Assembly: GCA_026418615.1 (NCBI GenBank)
Contig: JAOAAY010000027.1
Location: forward strand, 1-45,712
Direction: 5' to 3'
DNA: 45,712 nucleotides
From: Candidatus Sumerlaeaceae bacterium
Lineage (GTDB): Bacteria; Sumerlaeota; Sumerlaeia; Sumerlaeales; Sumerlaeaceae
In this document: piece after piece, positions 1-9,233 of the stretch
Numbering within the stretch: the first letter of the stretch is position 1
Layout: each line of letters starts with the position of its first letter
The notes under the pieces: generated by a model
What the model was told of the DNA's origin: nothing
The model's input: the letters and a program-made list of their open reading frames with translations, nothing else
The model's database searches: none
Made by a program: the position numbers and the translations under genes

Positions 1-1
1 G

Positions 2-1312
2 GGCGGTCTGGCTGGATGCGTGATGCTGGGCGATCGCCTCGATCAGGCGCGCTACCGCCTGAGCATACCGTTTTTTGTTTTCGATAATGCGCCGAATTAT
101 TGCCCGCCGGCGCAAGTGCCGGTCATGAACGAACCGGTGAATGTGGCCGTGGCCGTGTCTGGCGGCGGCGTGCGTTCGGCGGTGTTTGCCGCGGGGGTGA
201 TGGAGCAACTGGCTACGATTCCCGACCCGCGCAACGGCGGCGCCAGCCTGATGGACAATCTGACGGCCGTTGGGGGCGTCTCGGGCGGCAGCATGGCGGC
301 CACCTATTTTTGCCTTTATAAACCAGACCGGTTTGCCGACCCCGCCGAAACGGCGGCATTTTTTCAGCGCTTCAAGTCCAACATGACGCTGGATGTGTGG
401 ATGCGCGGTTGGGCGCACTACCTGAGCCATCCGTGGGAGGGTGCGGCGCGCTATTACACGCGCTACCGGTTTGTTCAGAGTTACGCCAACGCCATTGACC
501 GCCATCTGTTCCGCGGAGCGACATTCGAGGATCTCAACCGGCGCGAGGCACGAGGCGAGTCGCCCCCGCTGGTGGTGCATGCCGCGTCGCTCGACACGGG
601 GCGCCGGTTCCTGTTCACCAACCTCAACACGGCGCAGAACTTTGCCGTGGATCCCCGCAAGGTTTTGGAGCGGATTCCCGCGGTGGCGCCGGCGCGCGAC
701 CGCACGGGTCTGACCATGCTGGCTCAGATGCAGGCGTCGCCTGTGTGCCGGTCGTTTGGCTTCGACACGATCAATTCCGACATCCGGCCGTTCCGGCTGG
801 CGAGCGCGATTGCGGCGTCGTCGGGCTATCCATTGCTGCCCGGGCCGGCGGCGCTGATTGACTACGCCACGAAGGGCTATGTCCATGTGGCTGACGGCGG
901 CATCAACGACAACTTTTCCATGGACGCGCTGGTGGAAATGTATCTGGCGCGGCTCCAGCGCGCCCCGCGGGCCAACCGGCTTGTCATCATTTCCATTGAC
1001 GCCACGGGCACGGGCCGCGGCAAGGACAAAAGCGGCGACCCCGACGGTTACACGGGGGTTCTGACCTACGGCTCGCAGGCGTTCCTCCATCAGACGACGC
1101 GGGCGCAGACCTTTGCCAATGTGCTCTATGGCAACCTGGATTCGATCCGGGTGATTCCGATCCGCCTGCGCGAGATGCCGGGGCACGAGAATCTCGAGGA
1201 TCTCGCGATGGGCGGCTCGATTTCGGAGAAGGACATGCACTTTGTTCTCAACGCCGCGGCTCAACTGACGGCGGCACACCGCGACGAGATTTTGCAGGCG
1301 GTGCGCCGGTAG
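2..1312 (+). CDS. Patatin-like phospholipase, probable outer-membrane lipoprotein (5' end outside window)
   Basis: Patatin-family acyl hydrolase expected to cleave acyl esters of phospholipids using a Ser-Asp dyad. The oxyanion-hole motif GGGVRS is followed by the nucleophile elbow GVSGGS (Ser codon at 281-283). The partner Asp is in DGG (Asp codon at 893-895), followed by NDNF. The reading frame stays open to the left edge. Codons 8-19 read L-A-G-C, a textbook lipobox, so the GTG at 20 is probably not the start: the gene begins outside the window with a signal peptide, and the Cys at 17-19 would be lipidated. Family knowledge supports lipase activity; membrane anchoring is inferred from the lipobox. 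The C-terminal part (after about codon 300) carries further conserved patatin-like sequence without another domain. A glycosyltransferase follows 46 bases downstream on the same strand. Very likely correct as a family call; substrate unknown. Confidence 0.85.
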   Translation, partial: GGLAGCVMLGDRLDQARYRLSIPFFVFDNAPNYCPPAQVPVMNEPVNVAVAVSGGGVRSAVFAAGVMEQLATIPDPRNGGASLMDNLTAVGGVSGGSMAATYFCLYKPDRFADPAETAAFFQRFKSNMTLDVWMRGWAHYLSHPWEGAARYYTRYRFVQSYANAIDRHLFRGATFEDLNRREARGESPPLVVHAASLDTGRRFLFTNLNTAQNFAVDPRKVLERIPAVAPARDRTGLTMLAQMQASPVCRSFGFDTINSDIRPFRLASAIAASSGYPLLPGPAALIDYATKGYVHVADGGINDNFSMDALVEMYLARLQRAPRANRLVIISIDATGTGRGKDKSGDPDGYTGVLTYGSQAFLHQTTRAQTFANVLYGNLDSIRVIPIRLREMPGHENLEDLAMGGSISEKDMHFVLNAAAQLTAAHRDEILQAVRR

Positions 1313-1320
1313 CACTCGGG

Positions 1321-1340
1321 CGTTGCGTCTGGACGCAACG
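1321..1340. repeat. Perfect short inverted repeat between patatin and GT4 genes
   Basis: Arms CGTTGCGTC and GACGCAACG, 9 bases each around a 2-base centre, lie 8 bases after the patatin stop and 18 bases before the glycosyltransferase start. As RNA it would form a 7-bp stem with a 6-base loop. There is no T-run on either side, so it is either a weak, U-less terminator, a translation-modulating hairpin or an operator. Confidence 0.4.
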
Positions 1341-1358
1341 GGTTGATGGTGCCCGCAG

Positions 1359-2597
1359 ATGAAAACCGTGCGTGTCCTTCACATCACCCCCAGCGTGCGT
1401 CTGCTCGGTGCGCGGCGCAGCCTGCTGGTGCTGGCGGCCGGGCTCGCCGGGTCGCGCTATGAGCCGGTGGTGCTCGTGCCTTCGGCCGCGCCCGCGAGCC
1501 TGACGGAGGAACTCGACCGGCGGAAATTGCGGTGGCTGCGCCTGCGGCTGCCACCTTGGCGCAAACTGGGCTCTTGGGCGGCGATGGCCTGGCGCGTGCA
1601 TGCTTTGCGCCAAATCTGCGCTGCCGAAAATATCGGGCTCATCCATTGCAACGAGATCTATCCCAACCCGCACGCCGTCTGCGCTGCCCACACAGGCGCC
1701 CTTCTGCCCCAACTGGCCTCGGCGATGCTCGACCGGCGGCCGCTGGGCCTGCCCCGGCTGCCGATCGTCACTCACATGCGGCTGTCGGTCACGCCGCGCA
1801 TGGTGCGCAATTATCTGCTCGAGCATGCCACACGACTCATTGCCGTCTCAGAGGCCGCCGCAGGCGATTTTGACCCGTTCACTTGGAAAGCGCGAAAAGT
1901 GCGTGTGGTGCACAACGGGGTGGATTTTGAGGAGTTTGAGGCGGCGCGAGAGCGGCGTCATCTGGTGCGCAAACAGTTGGGTTTCACAGAATCCGATTTC
2001 GTCATCGGCCAGATTGGGCTGCTGTCGCCGCGCAAGCGGCCCAAGTTTACCCTCGCGGCGGCCTCCATCATCCTCGCGCTGGCGCCGCACACCCGCTTTG
2101 TCTTTGTCGGCGAGCCCAGCCCGACAAACAAAGGTTATCTGGAGGAACTGCAGCGCGAGGCGGTCGCCCGCGGCATCGCGGACGCGGTGCGGTTCGTACC
2201 CTTCCAGCAGCGCGTGGCCGACTACTTTGCGGCGCTGGATTTGAATCTGCTCATCAGCAATGACGAAGGTTTCGGGCGGGTCATCATCGAGGCGGCGGCC
2301 GCCGGGGTGCCCACCTTCGGCAGTAATGTGGGCGGCATCCCGGAACTGATCCGCGACGGCGAGACGGGCTGGATCCTCGGGCCGCGCAACGCCCCGGACG
2401 AGGTGTTCGACACACTGTTGCCGGATTTTGCCGAGGCCGTTGCGCAATTGGCCTATTCGCCCGAAACCGCCCGCGCCGCCGGCGAGGCAGCCCGCCGCCA
2501 TTGCCACGCCCTGTTTTCCGCCGAGCGCTATGTGGAGGGCGTCGCGAGGGTGTTCGACGAAGCCCTCGAGGAGCACGCCGCCGTGCTTCGGGGGTGA
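1359..2597 (+). CDS. Glycosyltransferase family 4 (GT-B fold)
   Basis: Retaining nucleotide-sugar glycosyltransferase of 412 residues, cytoplasmic or membrane-peripheral, probably adding a sugar to a surface glycan or lipid. The N-terminal Rossmann half (about 1-190) starts with the beta strand VRVLHITPS. The C-terminal half (about 200-385) holds the hallmark GT4 EX7E motif (E303 and E311) within EGFGRVIIEAAAAGVP, followed by GGIPELI, which contacts the nucleotide-sugar donor. No signal peptide or membrane segment is visible. The ATG at 1359 is not preceded by a strong Shine-Dalgarno sequence. It follows the patatin gene on the same strand with a hairpin in between, so co-transcription is possible. 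Acceptor and donor cannot be told from the sequence. Confidence 0.9.
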   Translation: MKTVRVLHITPSVRLLGARRSLLVLAAGLAGSRYEPVVLVPSAAPASLTEELDRRKLRWLRLRLPPWRKLGSWAAMAWRVHALRQICAAENIGLIHCNEIYPNPHAVCAAHTGALLPQLASAMLDRRPLGLPRLPIVTHMRLSVTPRMVRNYLLEHATRLIAVSEAAAGDFDPFTWKARKVRVVHNGVDFEEFEAARERRHLVRKQLGFTESDFVIGQIGLLSPRKRPKFTLAAASIILALAPHTRFVFVGEPSPTNKGYLEELQREAVARGIADAVRFVPFQQRVADYFAALDLNLLISNDEGFGRVIIEAAAAGVPTFGSNVGGIPELIRDGETGWILGPRNAPDEVFDTLLPDFAEAVAQLAYSPETARAAGEAARRHCHALFSAERYVEGVARVFDEALEEHAAVLRG

Positions 2598-2690
2598 CCT
2601 CTCAAACCCCTGTCCGTTTCGCTTGCACGCGCGAGAGCAAAACTTGGAATCTCGGCCCAGTAGGCATGATGGTCCGGGAGCCTTGGCCGT

Positions 2691-4505
2691 ATGGGAGTAA
2701 AGGTTTATTGCAGAGTGTTTGCCTTCGCGGTGCTGCTCTTGGCGTGTCTGCCGCTGGGAGCCCAGCCCTGCTCGGAGACGCCGACAAGCCTGACCGACAT
2801 TTCCGCGGTGGGCGGATGCAGCCAGTGTTCCAACTACCTCTGGCCGGGATCGCAGGAACTGAGCACTGCCACAAAATACGCAATCATCTCCGACCTCCCG
2901 GAGACTTTCTGTGGTGACGGAGTGCTGTATGCCACGGTTCCCGTGCTGCCGCCCGATGCAGCCGGTGTTGTCCCCCTCGCGATGCGCACGCAGGTCGCCC
3001 CCAACGGTTTCACCTACATTGACGACTCGTTCGATGTGTTTTTGTTTCACAACATCGTCGGCTGCACGCCCAACCCCGGATCCACCCGCATCGTTGTTTA
3101 TGTGAAAAACGAAGGCACAGGCCCCATCACGATCAACCCCAAGCAGATTATCATCAACGACGGCGTCATCGGCACCGTGCATGAGATGGAGTCGAATCTG
3201 GGCCAGCGCGAGTTGAGCGAGAACTGGGACACGCCGATTTCGTCGGTGGTTCTGGCTCCGGGGACGGGCGATGTGATCGCGTACTCCAAGCGTTTCAATG
3301 ACACGGCCAACACCTCCGACCGCAGCACCAATGTGAATTGCTTCGGGCGCGTGCGTGCTGCCGTGACAAACGCCAACCCGATAACCAGCCCTACCCGGCT
3401 TCATGTCTACATCGTGGCGATTGACGGCCAGCCGGTGGCCAACAACAAGACGCTGGCCGAAGCGAACCTGAATGTATACGCAAAATCCGGCGACAGTGTC
3501 AGCATCACGGCGCCGCCGAGCGGTTGCCAGATCAAACGGGCGGTCGGGGTGCACCGCACTTTTACCTGGCGCGGAGGCCCGCTGACGATGGACGCGCTAC
3601 TGATCACCGCGCCGGGCCGAACCTTCCAGATGGCGCTATGGAAACTCGTCAGCACAGCGTGCACAGCGGCGCGCCAAAGCCGCGACATGGAACTCTACCC
3701 GCCGTTCACGCACAACGATACCATTGGCAACTATCATGTGAACTACCGGGTGCGCGTCCGGCTGATCAATCGCGACCAGATGGAGACACGCTCGGTTGAC
3801 CTGAGGTTTGGCAAAACGACGGCTGATGTCGGCCTCGCGTGGCGCGTGGGGCTGAGCGACAACGGGCTGAGCGACGCGCAGGTGGACGCCCTGACGGTGA
3901 CCACGGGCTGGGCCGGACCGAATCAGACCTCGACAACGCGTTCGTTTCTGACACCGGTCGGCGGTCCGGTGGCGCTCGGACCATGCAGCGCAAAAACAGT
4001 GGACCTCCGGTTTCTCATCCTCGGCAACAGTTCGCTTCCGTTCCAGATTCGGGCGGACTCCGGCGAAACAACCGGCCTGATCGTGGATAATCTGGATCCC
4101 GGATTTTCGACGCAAGGCTCCTGGCCGCCTTCGGCAAACCCCGGTTTTTGGGGAACCAATTCGCTCATCAATCAGGGGCCAGCCAGTGGCGACTGGGCGC
4201 GCTGGACGCCCAACCTTCCGGCGACCGGTCCGTACAAGGTTTATGCGTGGTGGGTGGCGTCGTCCAACCGTGCGGCAGCGGCGCCCTTCACGGTGGTTCA
4301 CGCTGGCGGCACCACCGTGGTGCCGAGGGACCAGCGTATCAATGGCAGCCAGTGGAACCTGCTGGGCACCTTTACCTTTAACGCCGGCACGAGCGGGTAT
4401 GTGCAACTGACAGACGCCGTTGGGGCAACCGAGTATGTGTCTGCCGATGCCGTGCGTTGGGTTTGGGATGTGCCAGTGTCGCTGTCCGGATGGGTGTTGG
4501 AATGA
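2691..4505 (+). CDS. Secreted protein with C-terminal golvesin/xanthan-lyase-type domain
   Basis: Exported protein of 604 residues. A hydrophobic signal peptide (residues 6-24, ending LGAQ) is followed by a Cys-containing mature N-terminus. The first roughly 450 residues are beta-rich and not recognised. Residues about 464-598 match the golvesin C-terminal-like fold seen at the ends of many secreted enzymes: VDNLDPGFS at the start, then an aromatic-rich stretch with YKVYAWW, a VVPRDQR-like segment and a closing YVSADAVRWV. Such domains are thought to bind surfaces or glycans. No catalytic motif is evident, so this may be an adhesin or structural exoprotein. GGGAG lies about 10 bases before the ATG. 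It ends 78 bases from the convergent histidine kinase gene. Confidence 0.75.
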   Translation: MGVKVYCRVFAFAVLLLACLPLGAQPCSETPTSLTDISAVGGCSQCSNYLWPGSQELSTATKYAIISDLPETFCGDGVLYATVPVLPPDAAGVVPLAMRTQVAPNGFTYIDDSFDVFLFHNIVGCTPNPGSTRIVVYVKNEGTGPITINPKQIIINDGVIGTVHEMESNLGQRELSENWDTPISSVVLAPGTGDVIAYSKRFNDTANTSDRSTNVNCFGRVRAAVTNANPITSPTRLHVYIVAIDGQPVANNKTLAEANLNVYAKSGDSVSITAPPSGCQIKRAVGVHRTFTWRGGPLTMDALLITAPGRTFQMALWKLVSTACTAARQSRDMELYPPFTHNDTIGNYHVNYRVRVRLINRDQMETRSVDLRFGKTTADVGLAWRVGLSDNGLSDAQVDALTVTTGWAGPNQTSTTRSFLTPVGGPVALGPCSAKTVDLRFLILGNSSLPFQIRADSGETTGLIVDNLDPGFSTQGSWPPSANPGFWGTNSLINQGPASGDWARWTPNLPATGPYKVYAWWVASSNRAAAAPFTVVHAGGTTVVPRDQRINGSQWNLLGTFTFNAGTSGYVQLTDAVGATEYVSADAVRWVWDVPVSLSGWVLE

Positions 4506-4583
4506 TTTCTGAATGAGGCCTCGCCGAGGGCGGCGCGTGCGGGGTCTCGCGCTGGGCCGGGCGCCCTGATGCCGGTGGCTGGG

Positions 4584-6080
4584 TCAGGTGCCGGACGCCG
4601 GCGCAAGGGGCAGTCGGACGGTGACTGTTGTGCCGCGTCCGGGCGTGCTGTCGAGTTCGATGGTGCCGCCCAGCGCCTCCACGATGGCGCGGGAGATGGC
4701 CAGCCCGAGGCCGGTGCCGCCGGGTTTCGTGGTGTGGAACGGCTCGAACACGCGGGATAAATCGCGCGGCGTGATGCCCGCACCGTTGTCCGCAATCAGC
4801 ACCTCGGCCATCGAGCGGCGCGCGCGGGCGCAGACCCGAACCGTGCCGCCGGTGTCCTGAGGCAAAGCCTCGCGCGCGTTCAACAGGAGATTGAGAAACA
4901 GTTGACGCAGGGCCGGCTCGGCCGCCTGCACGAGAAGGGGAGCCGACGGGAGTTCCTCGGTGAAGACGATGCAACGCGGCGCACTCTTGCGCATGAGCGC
5001 GATCACGCGTTCCAGTTCCGCGGCCAAATCCACGGCGCGGGTATCGCCGAGTTCGGGCGGGCGCGAGAGCGACAGGAAATGCGACACCAATTCGTTGAGT
5101 CGGTTGACCTCGGCCATGATGTCGCGGGCATTTCGGGCAGCCTGACTGTCCGCCGGCGCGTCGGCTGCGATTTCCTCTGACAGAGCGCGCACTATGGCCA
5201 GCGGATTGCGCAATTCGTGAGCCACTCCCGCGGCGAGCGCTCCCATGGCGTCAACGCGCGCCGCGCGCAAGGCCGAACGCTCGGCCGCCACGGCATACGA
5301 AAACAGGCGGTAAATCGAATATCCGATCAGGACAAGCAGCGCACTGCTCAGGAGCATCTGCGTCGTGACCCGGCGGCGAAGATCGGCAATGGCGCTGAGA
5401 TAGGGCGGGCTGACCGAGACCTGCACGATCGCCAGCGGGGTGGGATTTTTGCTGTCGGATCCCACGGGCACATAGGCGCGCTTGTAGGGGCGCCGGTCGC
5501 CTTCCATGTCGAGGTAGTAAAGCGCCGTCGTGGCCGGCCTGCCCGCGACGGCCTCCTCAAAGGCCGTGCGGTCGAGATCCATCAAAGGATAGGGATCGCC
5601 GGGATCCCAGCGTCCAAGCGAATCGGCAACGACAGTCCCGCGGGGAGTGATGAGCACAGTCTGCGCCAGATCCAGAAAGTCCTGGAGAGCCGCGAGGCGC
5701 GATGCCAAGTCGCGCTGGGTTCCGGTTCCGGCCATGGCCTCGATCACACGCTGCTCGTCCTCGACGGGCTGCGTGCGAACAACGGACAGCACCAGCGGCG
5801 TGCCCTCCCGCTCGAGGTCGCGCGCCACAGTGCGCGCCGCAAACACCAGACGCTCGGCCAGATCAACCTCCTTCGACGCCTCGAACCGGCGGAGCAATCG
5901 CCAGGTGGACAGGTTGAAGACCAGCAACACGGCCACGATGAAGATGAGTGCGGCGAGCGGCGGGATGCGCCGGCCCCCGAGGCGCGGCCGGCTGGGTTCC
6001 CGCCCCGCCACTCTGGTTGATCTGTGTTTCACCTGTCCCGTCCCATGGGCGCTTTTGCGCGGGGGACGAAGGCGATGCAA
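4584..6080 (-). CDS. Membrane sensor histidine kinase
   Basis: Two-component sensor of about 498 residues. One transmembrane helix is at about 40-57, an extracytoplasmic sensing region of about 180 residues follows, and a second helix is at about 242-262. The cytoplasmic kinase core has the H-box GVAHELRNP (phospho-acceptor H288), N-box LLLNAREAL, G1 DNGAGI, F-box FEPFHTTK and G2 GTGLGL. The sensing region looks like a double-Cache/PAS-like sensor but I cannot assign a ligand. The start is uncertain: the longest reading is from TTG at 6080, 15 bases after the arginine dihydrolase stop, and GTG at 6032 is an alternative. Neither has a convincing ribosome site. No response regulator gene is adjacent, so its partner lies elsewhere. 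Its position directly behind the arginine-degrading enzyme suggests co-transcription. Confidence 0.9.
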   Translation of the reverse strand: MHRLRPPRKSAHGTGQVKHRSTRVAGREPSRPRLGGRRIPPLAALIFIVAVLLVFNLSTWRLLRRFEASKEVDLAERLVFAARTVARDLEREGTPLVLSVVRTQPVEDEQRVIEAMAGTGTQRDLASRLAALQDFLDLAQTVLITPRGTVVADSLGRWDPGDPYPLMDLDRTAFEEAVAGRPATTALYYLDMEGDRRPYKRAYVPVGSDSKNPTPLAIVQVSVSPPYLSAIADLRRRVTTQMLLSSALLVLIGYSIYRLFSYAVAAERSALRAARVDAMGALAAGVAHELRNPLAIVRALSEEIAADAPADSQAARNARDIMAEVNRLNELVSHFLSLSRPPELGDTRAVDLAAELERVIALMRKSAPRCIVFTEELPSAPLLVQAAEPALRQLFLNLLLNAREALPQDTGGTVRVCARARRSMAEVLIADNGAGITPRDLSRVFEPFHTTKPGGTGLGLAISRAIVEALGGTIELDSTPGRGTTVTVRLPLAPASGT

Positions 6081-6095
6081 CCGCTGAAGAGGCGT

Positions 6096-8165
6096 CTAAG
6101 CGGCGGTCTCGACGCGCTGGGTCAGCAGATGCAGAAACAGCCCGACATCCGTCACGATGCCGGTGGACTCGAGGCTTCCGCGGTCCGTCAGTTTTGTGAC
6201 AGTCGCCGGGTTGATATCCACGCAAATCATTTTCACGCCGGCGGGGATCATGTTCCCCGCGCCGACAGAGTGCAGCATGGTGGATAGCATGAGGACGAGA
6301 TCGGCGCCTTCGAGCAGGCGGGCGTATTCGCGCTGCGCGACGACGAGATCCATGATCGTGTCCGGCAGGGGGCCGTCGTCGCGGATGGAACCGGCAAGGG
6401 CGAACGGCACGCTTCGCTTAATGCACTCGTACATGATGCCCTGCGTCACGAGTCCTGATCCGACGGCATTGGCAATGGAGCCGCAGCGGCGCACGAGATT
6501 GATGGCCTTGAGATGGTTGCGATGGCCTTCAGCCACGCTCTCGCCGCGGCGCAGATCCACGCCCAGCGAGGTTCCGTAGAGGGCGTGCTCGATGTCGTGG
6601 GCGGCGAGGGCGTTGCCGCCAAGGAGCGCCTGAATCCATCCGCCGCGAATAAGCCGGGCCAGGTAGGGACCGCCGCCAGTGTGGATGACCACTGGTCCCG
6701 CCACAGCAACGATGCGTCCTCCTCGGGCGCGGATGCGGCGCATTTCCCACGCCAGTTGCTCGACTGCCACCTCGACGCGCCGTTCGCTGGAGACGCCGCT
6801 CACCATGAACCCAAAGTCGTCGTGTGACACGCGCGGACGGCGTGCGCGAATGCGAATGCCGGCCACGCCGCACACCACGCGGTCGCCGCGGCGGACATCG
6901 CGCATCAAAGTGCAGCGGACACTTCCATCCGGGGCGACGACCAGCGCGGCATCCATGCGCTGGCCGGTGGCCTCCACCCAGCGGCCGCCAAGGCGAACCT
7001 CAGTAGGATAAATGGTGGTGCTGTAGAAATCCTCAGGCAGAACGCCGTCGGCGTCGGCCTCGACGAGTTCGGCGTCGCGCTCATCTTCGGCCACGACAGC
7101 CCCGCGATCCACAAGGCGCCGCGTCAGGTCGGCCAAGCGGGCCTCCGAGGGCGCAAATACGCGCAGGCGCACGACACTGACCATATCGCGGCGGGCGCCC
7201 GGCTCAAACTTTTCAATGGAAAAACTGCCGCCGGAATCGGTCACCACATCAAGAGCCTCGTTCATCAGGCCGGTGCTCAGCAGGTGGCCGGACAGTTCGA
7301 GGGTGCATTCCCGCACGGGCGACTGGACGGGTGGCGCCCCGGCGGCTGGCGGGGGCAGATCCTGCTCGAGTTTCAACGAGAGGCACTTGGCCGCACCGCC
7401 CGCCAGCATGAACTCTGTCAGGGGCGTGGTGAGAACCTCGAACCCCCAGCGGTTGAGGCGCTCGCGCAGGGCGGCACTGGCATAGTTCATGATGACGGCG
7501 TCGCCCGCCACCACGGCGTTGCAGGCAAAGTTGAGCGCGTCCTCTTCGCCGACTTCATAGCGGTCTTCCGGCGCGACCCGATTGCGGATCGTTTCGACGG
7601 ACGGATCGTCGAAGGCGGGCGGAAAGTAAAACACTTTGCCGCCGGGCAGCGGCGCGAAGCAGGTGTCGAGGTGATAGAAGCGCTGGTCCACCAGGCGCAA
7701 CGACACGACTTCCACCTGAAAAATATCTGTCAGGTCCCGATGGGTCTCGAGAGCCGACCGCACGCCGTAACCGGCCCACAACAGCCGCTGGCCGGGCTGG
7801 AACAGGGCGTCGCCCTCGCCCTCGAACGCGGCACCCGAGCGCAATTCTTCTACGCGGAAGCCTGCCGAGCGAAACCAGGCACGGTGATGGTCCACCTCCG
7901 GCTCGCGCTGGGCATAGAAAAACCGTGACGGGACAAAGATGTCGCCGGCAACCAGGCCGCCGTTGGCGGTAAAAGGCATATCCGGCAGGCCGGAGGCTGG
8001 CGCAATCAGGCTGACCTCGGCCCGGGCCGAAACCAGCGCGTGAAGACCCTCCCACTGGCGCCTGGCCTCCTCTGCACGCGCACGCCCCACATTGCCGTCC
8101 ATCCAGGGATTGATCACATACTCGACGCCAAAGAAATCGGGGCGGCACATCAGGTAGCGCATCAT
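6096..8165 (-). CDS. argZ: ArgZ/AgrE-type arginine dihydrolase fused to LOR/SDH (ornithine cyclodeaminase-like) domain
   Basis: Predicted bifunctional enzyme of 689 residues. The N-terminal half is an amidinotransferase-fold arginine dihydrolase (arginine to ornithine, CO2 and two ammonia). It shows the early YVINPWM segment, the TANGGLV Asn motif and the likely nucleophile Cys in GGAAKCLSL. The C-terminal half (about 285-689) is the LOR/SDH-type NAD-binding domain with HSVGAGNMIPA, CVDINPATVTKL and GIVTDVGLF, which in archaeal and cyanobacterial relatives converts ornithine to proline. Length and domain order match cyanobacterial AgrE (Alr4995) and ArgZ (about 700 residues). The start is ATG 8165, because GGAGG lies 6 bases upstream; an in-frame ATG at 8201 falls before that site. 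Likely role: arginine catabolism with nitrogen release and proline supply. Activity of each half is inferred from homology. Confidence 0.85.
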   Translation of the reverse strand: MMRYLMCRPDFFGVEYVINPWMDGNVGRARAEEARRQWEGLHALVSARAEVSLIAPASGLPDMPFTANGGLVAGDIFVPSRFFYAQREPEVDHHRAWFRSAGFRVEELRSGAAFEGEGDALFQPGQRLLWAGYGVRSALETHRDLTDIFQVEVVSLRLVDQRFYHLDTCFAPLPGGKVFYFPPAFDDPSVETIRNRVAPEDRYEVGEEDALNFACNAVVAGDAVIMNYASAALRERLNRWGFEVLTTPLTEFMLAGGAAKCLSLKLEQDLPPPAAGAPPVQSPVRECTLELSGHLLSTGLMNEALDVVTDSGGSFSIEKFEPGARRDMVSVVRLRVFAPSEARLADLTRRLVDRGAVVAEDERDAELVEADADGVLPEDFYSTTIYPTEVRLGGRWVEATGQRMDAALVVAPDGSVRCTLMRDVRRGDRVVCGVAGIRIRARRPRVSHDDFGFMVSGVSSERRVEVAVEQLAWEMRRIRARGGRIVAVAGPVVIHTGGGPYLARLIRGGWIQALLGGNALAAHDIEHALYGTSLGVDLRRGESVAEGHRNHLKAINLVRRCGSIANAVGSGLVTQGIMYECIKRSVPFALAGSIRDDGPLPDTIMDLVVAQREYARLLEGADLVLMLSTMLHSVGAGNMIPAGVKMICVDINPATVTKLTDRGSLESTGIVTDVGLFLHLLTQRVETAA

Positions 8166-8201
8166 TCGGCGCCTCCAGTTTCCAAGGATTTTGCGGCACA
8201 C

Positions 8202-8236
8202 AAAAGCCCCCCGGTGCCGCTCAGCATCCGGGGGGC
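8202..8236 (-). terminator. Rho-independent terminator of the 8270-9151 gene
   Basis: Perfect 9-bp GC stem (8206-8214 with 8228-8236) around a 13-base loop, followed on the minus strand by TTTT. It sits 33 bases beyond the stop of the secreted-protein gene and before the arginine dihydrolase ribosome site, so it should separate the two units. Confidence 0.75.
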
Positions 8237-8269
8237 AACGAGAAACACTTCAGGTTCGGCTTGCAACCG

Positions 8270-9151
8270 CTAGTAGATGCTCCAATCCCGGACCCGGGCA
8301 GGAGGCCCGTAATAGGCCTGAGCGGCGGCTAAGAAGGCGCTCTCGCTCGGATAGTCCACACTCGAGAAGATCGAGACATTGTCGATGCTGATGACGACCG
8401 GCTGGCTGGACGCCGCGGCGAATGTGGCACCAAAGCCGATACGGCCGAGCCCCGCCGTGTTGGTGTTGGAGAGCCCCGTCGAATCCACCACATTGTTCAA
8501 CAGGCCGCTGTTGCAGTTGAGCACCCAAATCTTGACGGCTCCTGCTCCGCCACCGGCCAGTGTATGGCGCACCAACACGGCGCGCCAAACACCATCGTCC
8601 CACCGATTGCCAACATTCGCCGCTGGGTTCACAGGCTTCGAGGCGTCAAAGGCGTCGGTGCTGATGATTTGGGTGGCTCCGAGACCGTTCGTGTTCGCGA
8701 GGCGGAACACCCCGTCCACAACCACCATGCCCGACAAATTGCCGGTCCCGACCACCCGCAACCGAATGACATCCAAATCATTGTTTGTCAGAGTTGGGGC
8801 GACCAAATCCACGCGGATGGGCACAACATATTGCAGCACGCCCGCGCCCGTGCCGGCCAGAGCCGAGGCGAATTGCAGGTCCAGATACGAATCCACAGTG
8901 CCGCTCGTCTGAATATATTTGCTGTCGGTCGTGCGCGGCAGATCCGTCGCCGGATTGTTGACCAGCCCAATCGCGTCGAAGCCCGCGCCGGGCGTAAAGG
9001 GTTCCGCCCATGTCCCGCCCGCAATGGACGATGTGCCCGCCGGAGGCGAGGTCGCCGTGAGACCGGAAAAATCCTCCGTCGTCTGGGCTGATGCCGCCCC
9101 GGCCAGCGCAACAGCCACTGCGACAACCGATTTCCTAAACCATAATTTCAT
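8270..9151 (-). CDS. Secreted lectin-like protein, function unknown
   Basis: Protein of 293 residues with a clear signal peptide (basic MKLWFRK, hydrophobic core, ASA cleavage site at about residue 23). The mature part is rich in Gly, Thr, Asn and beta strands. It has the look of a concanavalin/LamG-like jelly roll: an EDFSGLTATSPPAG opening, then alternating strands ending in VVISIDNVSIF. A similar composition and DNIQIS-type ending occurs at the C-terminus of the GH18 protein encoded at 16246-19488, which suggests the same fold class. No catalytic residues were recognised. GAGGGAG about 10 bases upstream supports the ATG. It is followed by a strong terminator and is probably an independent transcript. 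It could be a carbohydrate-binding exoprotein; this is a fold guess only. Confidence 0.7.
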   Translation of the reverse strand: MKLWFRKSVVAVAVALAGAASAQTTEDFSGLTATSPPAGTSSIAGGTWAEPFTPGAGFDAIGLVNNPATDLPRTTDSKYIQTSGTVDSYLDLQFASALAGTGAGVLQYVVPIRVDLVAPTLTNNDLDVIRLRVVGTGNLSGMVVVDGVFRLANTNGLGATQIISTDAFDASKPVNPAANVGNRWDDGVWRAVLVRHTLAGGGAGAVKIWVLNCNSGLLNNVVDSTGLSNTNTAGLGRIGFGATFAAASSQPVVISIDNVSIFSSVDYPSESAFLAAAQAYYGPPARVRDWSIY

Positions 9152-9233
9152 TGTCTGTTTTCTCCCTCAGCAAAAAGAATACGGTTTTGGTTCTGTATTT
9201 TGTTGAAACAACAATCTCCTGCAAAGCGTTTTG

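Noticed and set aside
1848..3554. Antisense frame of 568 codons across the GT4 and golvesin genes
   Set aside because: Low-complexity Arg/Gly/Asp composition with no homology; both sense genes are well supported.
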